Source: Crossaster papposus (Eukaryota > Echinodermata > Asteroidea > Velatida > Solasteridae). From it: DNA of 64,000 nt. Both the position numbers and the translations under genes were made by a program. This document shows, in pieces, positions 40,501-52,500 of the stretch. The notes beneath the pieces are model-generated. The model did no database searches. It was not told the DNA's origin and saw only the letters and a list, made by a program, of their open reading frames with translations. Where the stretch lies: NCBI GenBank assembly GCA_037893245.1, contig JBAIAA010000019.1:682001-746000 (forward strand), in the 5' to 3' direction. Each line of letters begins with the position of its first letter. Position 1 is the first letter of the stretch.

Positions 40501-43500
40501 ATTACTGGTCCCTCGGTGTAAATCAGCTCGACTACCTCCCTCCGCTTCGTGTCGGGAGGTAGTCGAGCTGACCTACACCTCAGGACCAGTAATTCCCACT
40601 ACTTCCCCTCAGACCATGCTGTATTTGTATATTACTGGTCCCTCGGTGTAGATCAGCTCGACTACCTCCCTTCGCTTCGTGTCGGGAGGTAGTCGAGCTA
40701 ACCTACACCTCGGGACCAGTAATTCCCACTACTTCCCCTCAAACCATGCTGTATTTGTATATTACTGGTCCCTCGGTGTAGGTCAGCTCGACTACCGCCC
40801 TTCGCTTCGTGTCGGGAGGTAGTCGAGCTGACCTACACCTCGGGACCAGTAATTCCCACTACTTCCCATCAAACCATGCTGTATTTGTATATTACTGGTC
40901 CCTCGGTGTAAATCAGCTCGACTACCTCCCTCCGCTTCGTGTCGGGAGGTAGTCGAGCTGACCTACACCTCAGGACCAGTAATTCCCACTACTTCCCCTC
41001 AGACCATGCTGTATTTGTATATTACTGGTCCCTCGGTGTAGATCAGCTCGACTACCTCCCTTCGCTTCGTGTCGGGAGGTAGTCGAGCTAACCTACACCT
41101 CGGGACCAGTAATTCCCACTACTTCCCCTCAAACCATGCTGTATTTGTATATTACTGGTCCCTCGGTGTAGGTCAGCTCGACTACCGCCCTTCGCTTCGT
41201 GTCGGGAGGTAGTCGAGCTGACCTACACCTCGGGACCAGTAATTCCCACTACTTCCCATCAAACCATGCTGTGTTTGTATATTACTGGTCCCTCGGTGTA
41301 GGCCAGCTCGACTACCTCCCTCTGCTTCGTGTCGGGAGGTAGTCGAGCTGACCTACACCTTGGGACCAGTAATTCCCACTACTTCCCCTCAAACCATGCT
41401 GTGTTTGTATATTACCGGTCCCTCGGTGTAGGCCAGCTCGACTACCTCCCTCTGCTTCGTGTCGGGAGGTAGTCGAGCGGACCTACACCTCGGGACCAGT
41501 AATTCCCACTACCGGTACTTCCCCTCAAACCATGCTGTATTTGTATATTACTGGTCCCTCGGTGTAGGTCAGCTCGACTACCTCTTCGCTTCGTGTCGGG
41601 AGGTAGTCGAGCTGACCTACACCTCGGAACCAGTAATCTAGCATCTAGCCCTGGATCTAGCAATCAGAATCAAGGATTCAAGTTTGCTTGAAGTTAATTA
41701 TTATTATTGTTTTTATAGGCATTGGTCCCACAGTGACTCTGGGCAAAGAGTTGATGCAAGACATGGCCAATCCGAACAAAATGGTCAACTGGCAAGATGC
41801 AAATGCTAAGGTAAATAGAGTTTTGATTTACAAAATGTATTTATTCTGCAGCGTTTTTGTACTAGTGCTGGACAAGTAGTAGATCTGCTGGGAAATTACT
41901 CGCGAGTGTTTGATTACTTGCGAGTTGACGATTGCTCGCGAGTTGACGATAAAGCAGCCAAACATGGAACAAACAGCTGCTAAGTGCCATATTACAATAA
42001 GGGTCTGCACTATATGACCGTTGATATGCAAACATTTCTATCCTTGACATATAACTTACACCTTGACCGAAGCTCTGTGGAGAATGTGCATAGAGCAAGA
42101 GCAGTGTGAAAGTACAATGTAACAAATGTAACAAGTCCTCAATCCTCAAAAATCTTAAAATGGATAAATACCCGATTAACCTCAATTCTGCAAAATCATC
42201 CAGCATTAGTTTAGGCCTTATGACCTGGATCCTGCATTATCCTCCAGTGGCAAAAAACCACAAACGCCCTCAATCCTGCAAATTCCTTCGATGCATCAAC
42301 TTAAGTGACCTCAATCCTGCAAAATCCTGCAATTTGCAAAGAGGATTTTAGAGGATTTGGGATGGTTTGGGTTAAAGCATAAAGGTACATGAAGTTTTAG
42401 CTGGTAACCATTTTTACCGAGCAAGACTCTTTTTGTGCTAAGCAAATATTTGTGCTTATCAGCTGCCAGAAATTTGCCCCTGAACTGTTTTAGTATAACC
42501 CAACTTCATTCCTTCCACAGCCTTCACTGTAGCGTCAGATCAGTTAGAGCCATAGAGCTATATTAAATTACTAGAGCGCTAATTCTTCATTCTTACACGC
42601 AGAGGGGATTGACCAAACACTCGGTGCAATTGTCCCCTTATCACCCGGAGGTATGTGGACCTGTGAAAATACCAACAGGGCCCGGGCCATTAAACTGCAT
42701 GGGAAACGGCCGGCCTTGCGGGACCCATTTAGGCAGGGTGCCGTGTGTCTGTGGGATCCTCCGTGGCCTGCCTTCCACAGGATTCTCCTGAAAAACTTCT
42801 ATACAATGGTTCTTTCATTCTTTTGAAACGTTCTCATTCTTTTCCTGTGTGATAATTGTTCCTTCCGACTCCAATTTTTTTTAATTCCCCACAGGTCACT
42901 TTTTTATTACTACCTATTGTCTTATATTTGTACACATTCCCGCCGTGAATATGGCCACTGATGCCGGCACGGCGTTAAACCCTAAACTCACCCACTCACT
43001 CACTTACTCGCAGAGATGCTTTGAATCCATTCTGCGTGCAGACATTTTGAATTCATATGCGTGCTTGTAGAACATAATAAAAATGGATTAAAATAGATGG
43101 ATTAAAGTTTAAAAGTGTACTCTAAATGGTCACTCACAGTCCCTCCGGGGAATAGACGTGCTCTAGCGACCTCATTGCCCGTCCATATGTGTATAATAGT
43201 TCGCGCCCGAACTTGCTCTCAACTGTTAACAATAGTGGGAACAGTGAACTGGCAGACGATCAGCTGTTTAGGTATGTACTGTACGGTTACTACAATGAAG
43301 GTCATTCTCTCCCTGTATATTCCTTGCTAACCATACGAGCCTTGCCTTAAATCACACAGCTCATGACTTCTGTGGCAGAACTCAAAGTTCCTTTCATCTA
43401 TGTTCTCCCCCCCGTGGAGTACTGCGCCCCTCCGCCGCCGCTGCCGCCACCCCCGTCGCACGCAATGGGACAGGCCCAGCCGACCAAACAGGTGGACAGA

Positions 43501-46500
43501 ATTGATGATCACTCGCAACTAATGTTGTTTGTTCTTTGTTTCCTCCAGTAATAGTTGAGCATCCGTGCATGGCTGACTTCACATAGAGTAGTGGACATAG
43601 GTAATGCTGTCATCATAGTCAATAATATGTGACCTGCTCCAACGAAACCGGGACAAAGCTGACAATTTTTTTTTCAAACTAGTTTTTTTTCTTTAAAATT
43701 CTCTAGGTTCTCGGCTTTAAAATGATTTATCATTTACATTTGTAACCCACCATATGTGATGCGATCAAGCAAAATCAGTCTGAAGTAGGCCTTGGTCATT
43801 TTGGGGATTTGTTACATATTCTTTTGTAGCTTAGTTCAGGCTCCATTTCCGTGAAAATCCCATGTGAATACGACCTTTGGTTAAAAAATTACAACCATTT
43901 GAACACCAGCACGTTAAAAATAAAGAAACTGAGAAAATCATGTTTTTGTATCACTTCCCTTCTGAATTTGGTTAAAAGAGTATTTTCATGTAAAAGAAAA
44001 ATATTTTCCCCTTCTGTTTTTGTAAAAAAAAAAATCAATTTTGATTTTTTTCACCCTACAAACATATTTTGGCCCAATCTCAAAACAAGAATTGCCGAGT
44101 TCCGACTGATATTGCTTGATCGCATCACATATCTCCCCTGTGGGAAGGATTCAGTGATAAAACCCTGACAACCTAATTATGAGATAAACAGCTTTGAAGT
44201 TCAGAAAAGCGCATTATTTCTATACACAATTGTTTCACAAAATCGACCAAAAAAACGCACTTCTGGGTGACGGAATAATTATGTTCAAATTTGGGGAGGT
44301 TGTAGATTAATAGTTTGTGATTCAGGAAAACCCGAAACCCTAAAATGGTAAAATCTACCGCGAAATGACTTTCTGAGTACATTGTAATAAAACACATTGT
44401 GCGACTTTGTCCGGGTTTCGTTGGAACAGGTCACACCTACAAGTTATCCATTTCAACTGTTCATACCCCAAGCAGTTTAGATATTTTGAATTATTGCGTG
44501 TTTTATAACAATTAACAAGAATGTTTTAACATTTAAGTCTCAAAGTACAGCATGAACAATGTGTGTGTGTGCACATGAACATTTGTGATGATTTGAGTTC
44601 AAAGTATCTTCTTTAACTCTAACCCTGCCAGACGCAGCGTAGTGCATCGGGCAAACAAAACCTGGTGCACTTTGATTGATTTAGCTGTCAACACCAGTGT
44701 ATATAAGCGACCACAGTCTAAGACTATGAGACCTAATCCCCATTAAACAATGCCAGAGATGGATTCTGCTGCGTTGGGTGACCAAGAGACTCTGAATCAG
44801 TTAGACCTTGACATTTCTGAACTGGTGGATCTTGCTGCACTGGGCAGGGTTGTCACTTTGACAAATGATGCAAAAATTGCTGCATCTGGAAGGGTTTATG
44901 GTAAAGATAGGCCTAGAATGCCTGTACACATGTGGTATACAAATATTGACTGTTTTTTTTTCTTTGTTTTTCCTTGAACGTTGGTTACGGTTAACCGTTA
45001 ACCGTAACCGCAAAACATAGGGTTACACGGATAATTTTAAAACCGCAAACTTGCAGGCTTAAGTTTTTTTATTACACCAAAACAAAATGCACAAAATACA
45101 ATTATGGTTGACCACATCCCCCATATAGCCTTGTCTGCATTTTATATCTTCCACGTTTATACTAAGAGCAAAGTCTTGTTGTGCACATGTGCAGTTGGAA
45201 GACAAAAACTGGCTTATTGGTGAGCAGGTCAGGAAAATAGAACGGTCCCAATTTCCAAGATCACCAATCCTCAAATTTGTATCTTTGTTGAGACATCTCT
45301 AATTAGTTCTCGTGTACAAAATGGTTAAAAAGTCGAGCACCTTTTTCAAAATGCTTCTATTTCGACCACAATAAATTTCCTGGGTTAGAAAATTTCGACC
45401 CAATATACCCTATACACTAACCCTAACCCACATCCTAACACTAGTTTTTGAGTAATTTATATACAATTCAAAAATCTTTTTTGTGTCCAAGGCCGGACTC
45501 GAACCCACAACCTGCAGCTTTACCTACAGATTACAAATTCAATTCTCCAGGGGTCCAATTTCTCGGAGCTGCTAAGCACAGAATTTTGCTTAGCACAAAA
45601 AAGCCTTGCTTATTAAAAACAAGTTATCAGCCAAAATTCTACGTGTTTTTCATGCTAAGCAAAATAAACAACTCAATATCAATCAAAAACAATAAAGATC
45701 ACGTGAAAATTTGGTTTGTAACCTTGTTTTTACCAAGGACAAATGTTCATGCTAAGCAAATTTGTGTGCTTAGCAGCTCCGTGAAATTGGCCCCAGACCA
45801 CAAGACCACGACTCACTTATTTTTCCTTTGAACAAAATATAGGTATACTATACATCTGCGATGGCCCTGTAGCCATTTTTTTGTTCATGAGAAGTGAACA
45901 ATTCTATCGTAATTGTGCACCAATCTGGCTGACTATAACAAACATGGCGGTCTGTGTGCTAAACGAGTTTCTCTGGCAAAGTAACAGCAATTTTAACAAT
46001 CTGAAAAATGGAAGAATGCCCTAAATTTCTCTGAAGCGTCAATTCGTATACATGTACCAGTAATCTTTTTTGTTGTTTTCCTTTTGAAGAAGGATTGTAT
46101 AAAACAAACCCTAAAACCAGTGGCTGAAATGAAGATTTAGTGATGTAGTTTATATAACGATAGCAACGTTAACGTAACGTTCAGACATTCTATTTTCACT
46201 TTTTTATCCGTGGCATTTTTTTTTTTTTTTCAGCTGAAATTATTTTTTCATTGCACGGACCATTTTACGCCGCCATTTTCAAGATAATTTGTCAAAATTA
46301 TTATCATGGCATGATTTATTCATGTATACTGCATGAAGTTATTAACAGTTCCAAAACGTTTACCATGTTCTTTGTTTATTGTTTTACATCCTGAAATTTA
46401 TAATTCATATATTTAAAGCTTTTCCATGTTTTTTAAAAGAAAATGTTCCTGTTTCTTATAAATTCCATTGTGTTCTTTTTTAAGTTTTTGAAATTTTATT

Positions 46501-49500
46501 AACCCTAACATAACCTGAATCCTGCAAAATCCTTCAAAATCCTGCAATTTCAAAGTGTTAAAACTCCATGTAACTTGAATCCTGCAAAATCCTTCAATAT
46601 TTATTACTGGTGACCACTGCCTGAATCCTGCAAAATCCTGGAGATTTCCATTTGGACTTAGTCTTATGACAAATTACACTCTTTGTCCAAGTTCAGTACA
46701 AGGTGCTTACAAATTGTTAAACCAAATTTAAGGTTGCATGCTCACCGACCTCCCACAATTTCAGAGAATTTGTGTTGACCTACAGACCTAGTTTTGATAA
46801 GTAGGGTGTTTAGAAAAATAAGCTGGAAAACTGATTTTCACACCTTTTCACAAAGTGGAAAACGTTTTTCACATGTTTAGCATGAAAACGTTTTCACACT
46901 TCGTCACACAATTTTCGCACGCATTCACGCAAGTTGCACACCCATACACACAAGTGGGAAACCGATTTTCCCATTTTTATTTTTACATATGTGGGAAACC
47001 GTTTTGGTCACTTTTTGGATGGTTGCAAAAGGTATAATATCCCTTTAAACTTGGGTTAACTATTTTTAAACCACCCTGTAGTCAATGGGGCGAATGCTCG
47101 AAGAAACTATCTTTGTCAAGGTTAAACTCTGGAAGTTACAATAAACTATCTCGTGTAGCGGTTCTTGTTGTATTCTTTAAGACACGTTTGTTACCTAACC
47201 CGTTTTTTTCCTCAGCCTTGCTCAATGGTTAACCAGTTCGCGGCGGGATTATTTTAACATCACCGAGCCGAGGGGCGGGATTATCTTTTAACGAAACTCG
47301 ATCCGAAGCGGGTTCAGACCGATAGTGCCGGAAAGCACACCCACGCATTTCTGGCCTTGCTCGCTGCTGACAGACATTTCCGAACTTGAACTTGGCGTGT
47401 TTATGCGTCATCCATTTTAAATTTGGGGAAAACCTTCCGGCGCGAACTGGTTAAAATAACTCAATAGTCCACAAGAACATTTGGCGAAAAAAAAAAATAC
47501 GCTAATGATAGCCAGATTGGGACCACAGACCTTTCGAACAATAGCTCACCTCTCTACCAACTAGGCTATTGGCAAGTTGGTTGAGAAAGCCATTCTTTAG
47601 AGTTCTTTAGAGTTGTTTAACCCTAACCCTGCCAGATCCAGCACAGTCCATCTGTGGTGACTGCTTGACCTTGCTGGACTCTGCACACAAGTCAATGTGA
47701 CAAAGTATGCAATCTGTTGCATCTGGCAGGGTTTCTAGCCAAAATACCCTGGAGGGTTAGGGTTGATTGCCATTGTTCTTTCTCATGAATATACATTCAC
47801 GCACAACCAAGCTGCTGAAAACAAAATGGCGAACCGCTACACGGGTTAGTATTAAGTGTCTTCCGAAAATTCTACTACCTACTTCCTTTACCGGGAAGAC
47901 TCGGGGAAGGACTTGGTTTGAAGATAGTCTTGTACCCTTTTCACCCTTGTAGCAAGCAGGGCAGTACCCAGTCTCCGCCATGTCTCAGTACGCGGCCCCA
48001 CCAGGACCCGACTTGTCTGGTTACAAGACTGCCGCCGCTCAGTTGCAAGACGCTCTGCATAGCCCGGTCTCTCATTACCCCACAGTGTCTGGCCATCAGA
48101 CCTACGCATACCCTACCTCTAATCACTCGGATACTCCCACCAACATTGACTCGGGATCAACAAGTCTGCCATCGTACCATGCACAGGTTTTCAATTGCAA
48201 ACGTTTTTTATTTCTTTTTGTGTGTGATAAAGTCAAGACACATCATGTTGGTTTGTTTTTAACAACTCCGTCTTACTAGGGATGGGCATGATGTGATTTT
48301 GCATTTAAAGCGGACACGGCCAGTAGCAGGATGTGATTTCAGCATTGTGCGTTGGCATGCGTGTGTTTGGTTGTTGTCGCAGTTGTTCAATGTCGCCGCA
48401 GTCGTCCAATGTCGCCGCAGTCGTCCAATGTCGCCGCAGTTGTCCAATGTCGCCGCAGTTGTCCAATGTCGCCGCAGTTGTCCAATGTCGCCGCTGTTGT
48501 CCAATGTCGCCGCAGTTGTTTAATGTCGCCGCTGTTGTCCAATGTCGCCGCAGTTGTCGAATGTTGCCGCAGTTGTTCAATGTCGCCGCTGTTGTTCAAT
48601 GTCGCCGCAGTTGTCCAATGTCGCCGCAGTTGTCAAATGTTGCCGCAGTTGTCAAATGTTGCCGCAGTTGTCAAATGTTGCCGCAGTTGTCCAATGTCGC
48701 CGCAGTTGTCCAATGTCGCCGCAGTTGTCCAATGTCGCCGCAGTTGTCAAATGTCGCCGCAGTTGTCAAATGTGGCCACAGTTGTCCAATGTCGCCGCTG
48801 TTGTTCAATGTCGCCGCTGTTGTCCAATGTCGCCGCAGTTGTCCAGTGTCGCCGCAGTTGTCCAATGTCGCCGCAGTTGTCCAATGTGGCCGCAGTTGTC
48901 AAATGTCGCCGCAGTTGTCAAATGTCGCCGCAGTTGTCCAATGTCGCCGTAGTTGTCCAATGACACCGCAGTTGTCAAATGTCGCCGCAGTTGTCAAATG
49001 TCGCCGCAGTTGTCCAATGTGGCCGCAGTTGTCAAATGTGGCCGCAGTTGTCAAATGTCGCCGTAGTTGTCCAATGACACCGCAGTTGTCAAATGTCGCC
49101 GCAGTTGTCCAATGTCGCGGCAGTTGTCCAATGTCGCCGCAGTTGTCCAATGTCGCCGCAGTTGTCCAATGTCGCCGCAGTTGTCCAATGTCGCCGCAGT
49201 TGTCCAATGTCGCGGCAGTTGTCCAATGTCGCCGCAGTTGTCAAATGTGGCCGCAGTTGTTCAATGTCGCCGCTGTTGTTCAATGTCGCCGTTGTTGTCC
49301 AATGTCGCCGCAGTTGTCCAATGTCGCCGCAGTAGTCCAATGTCGTCGCAGTTGTCGAATGTCGTCGCAGTTGTCGAATGTCGTCGCAGTTGTCGAATGT
49401 CGCCGCAGTTGTCGAATGTCGCCGCAGTTGTCCAGTGTCGCCGCAGTTGTCCAGTGTTGCTGCAGTTGTCCAATGTCGCCGATGTTGTTCAATGTCGCTT

Positions 49501-52500
49501 TTCATGAATGTTACTGTGCCATGTTTAACCTGCAAACCCATCCTCATACTGGCTCTTTCACTTGAGATATTGCAATCAATAATAGGAATGTTAGCACCAC
49601 GCAAGTAATAAAAGTAATAATTTTTCTGTTGGATTGAATCCGGTGACGTACTTATATTCAAATCAGGTTAATTCATTTATATGTCAGGTTTTGTTTAACT
49701 GTACTTGACCTTATTTATTGATATTTGTGACCCACTCCACAAAAAGGGGTATTTTTTTACCCAAAAAGTAAAATTGAGTTATATTCATGGTTTGAAAGCC
49801 CACAACGTCAGCTTTCATTTGGTATATAATAGAGCTTCATAGCCCCTCTCGTTTTGGAGATATGACATGTTAGCATATTGATTACTTCCTTGGAGTTCAA
49901 AATACACAACTGAGAAAACAGGCTTTGAAATAGCCGGCTCTGTTGTACTACATGTACAACAGAATGATGCACACATAATGGTCCTTTTCCCCACTTTATT
50001 TATCAAAATCTAAATTTCTTTGAATGAAACCTAGAAATATAGATATTCAAAATGTCATTCGTGACAACAAATGAAAATCACATTTTGATGAAATGTTTAC
50101 CCTCTTAACCCTTCTATGGTTTTACCTTTCAAAACCTTTCACAATCTGCTTACTTGACAAAATGGCTATAAATAAGTACGAACCTTTCAAAACGCTCCAG
50201 AATTTGTTGCTACTGCACTACTACACCTTTCAATACCTTTTGAAAGGTATTTGTTTTCTCACACCAGTTTGATCAGAAAGTTGTTTTACCTTTCGAAATC
50301 TTTCATAGGTCCCTTTTGTCAGACAGTTTTCTCACCTTTTTAAAACCTTTCAGTCCAGGAAACGTGAAAGGTTTTGAAAGGTTTGAAAGGTTTTGAACGG
50401 TTTTGAAAGGTTTTGAAAGGTTTTGAAAGGTCAGACAATTCTATGGCAACTGCACTATATATACATGTAGGAGGGTTAACGTTGAGTGGGCCATTATATG
50501 ATAATGCACAGCGCAACTTTTTTGGTAGCCTTTTTGGTAGAAGCGTTCACATTTGATGAGATGGTTGTTTTTGTTTTTTGTCTTGGTTGCCACGTTGTCT
50601 TGATCAGCCGTCGCGTTATGATGCCATACAGCCTGAGAGTGCTTCACCTCTGGTGTTCGCTGCTCCACCCGTTCCTCCTCCTCCTGCTCCTCCAGTAGCT
50701 CAGGTGGTCACTTCAATCTCTGGCATGCTGCTCGTTCTGTTCTGTTCTGTTTCTGTTCATAATCTTGCTTGACCACCTGTCGCCTGACAACTTGTCACCT
50801 GACAACTTGTCACCTGGCAACTTGTCACTTGTCACATGGCAACTTGTCACTTGTCACCCGGCAACTTGTCACTTGTCACCCGGCAACTTGTCACCTGGCA
50901 ACTTGTCACTTGTCATGTGTCACTTGTCACCTGCCAACTTGTCACTTGTCACCATGACAATTTGTCACCATGACAATTTGTCACTTGCCACATGACAACT
51001 TGTCACTTGCCACCAGAGTTGTATTCGAGTCCCTGCAAGTCCTTTCACAAGTCCAGTCTCAAGTCCAGTCAGAAGTAACTGGATAAACAATGACAGAGAA
51101 ATGCTTTTGTCAAAGCTCATTTGCATAGCTTGTGATTTGAATTGAAACTGGAGGACTTGTGATGGGCTTGCAGGGACTTACCGGGGCGTATAGGGACTTG
51201 TGATAGACTTGACTACATCCCTGTTTGCCACATGGCAACTTGTCACTTGTCACCTGACAACTTTGTCTTGCTTTTTGAAATGCCTGCTTTCGACTGAAGG
51301 ATTATTAGATTTTGATATGAATTGATCCCATTCCATCTAGTCTCAAGTTGGAGGGAGAGTATACCATTAATGACCCACTCCCCAATAAATGTATTTTGTA
51401 ACTTACAACCTAGCCAGAGACTAACGTTGTCACTAAAAACTAACCAGTGTAGCGGTTCTTGTTGTATTTTTCAAGGCACCTAACCCATTTTTTCCTTCAA
51501 CCTTGTTCTATGGTTAAAATAACCCATAAGAAAATTTGTCGAAGAAAAAGACAAACGTTAACGAAAGCCGGATTTGAACCACAGACCTTTCGATTCATTT
51601 AACCGCTCAACGTTAAATGGCCCATAACATAATAATGTACAGTGCAACTTGATACCTTTTTGTAGAGCTGGTCACATTTGAAGCTATATCCAGAAAGTAA
51701 TTAACCAAGTTGTTGTTGAAAACCTTTCTTGTTTTAATCAGTTCCTGTCGGAGGATATATATAGTTTTTTCCGGGATTTGAAACAGTTGGCAGATAAACA
51801 AGTCGCAAGCAAGGCCGGTAATATCGGGTGGTGCTACCCAAAGATGCCGGCCTCAACCCGTCTCGTATTGAGGTTTGTGAAAAACAATCCCGCGTCTTGC
51901 CCTAGTCAATGTCAAAATTCTGGCACAACTGGTTGAAAATCCTAATAACATTAAACTCCATGGGAAAGTATTCCAATTCTGGTTACTTATTTTGAGGGAA
52001 ACAATTACAGAAGCTTAGGTCAAATCCAAAGATGTGTCTCAGAGGTTCAAATTTATTATGTCAAGATTGGTTTATAAAACCGCTTATCTGATTGTTGTTT
52101 AACCTTTAATATATAAATTGGTTTGTTCGTGTGAATACTAACAGGTTTTTACCATTTGTGAAAGTTTTTCTAAATTATACAGTGGGTCTTCACGTTCCAT
52201 TGACATACAATTTAGGAGACTGAATAGTCTTATTTGCTAGACGACCTAATGGCAGTATGCACACAGACATATAAACCTATAGACCGCCAGTTGTGTGCAC
52301 AAAACCGTGATGTGCAAAGTATGGGCAAAACGACGCGTAGCTATAAAAAGTCAAGCGCGTATAATTTCGCGCCTATAGTGCAACGTACTTTGCACGCGCG
52401 TTCATATAATTTCGTTCGACGGGCAACGCACTGCGCGCTTTTTACGTTCTGTGAGCTTACAGAGCAACGCGCTTAACACAAAAATGGGTTTAAAAGTCTT

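Noticed and set aside
40235-41640. Possible CRISPR-like array of hairpin repeats
   Set aside because: The whole 130-bp unit is repeated with no unique spacers, and the host is a eukaryote.
42511-42600. Extra vinculin exon after TTCCTTCCACAG
   Set aside because: A plausible acceptor string, but the following sequence has a stop in the required frame and no similarity to vinculin.
44750-44977. Small gene starting [12 protein letters not shown]
   Set aside because: Only 75 codons, no recognised family, no supporting splice or promoter signals, and it ends in a T-rich stretch.
48333-49565. 410-codon open frame after exon 18
   Set aside because: It is a 19-bp minisatellite read with a 19-residue period, with no splice context joining it to vinculin.
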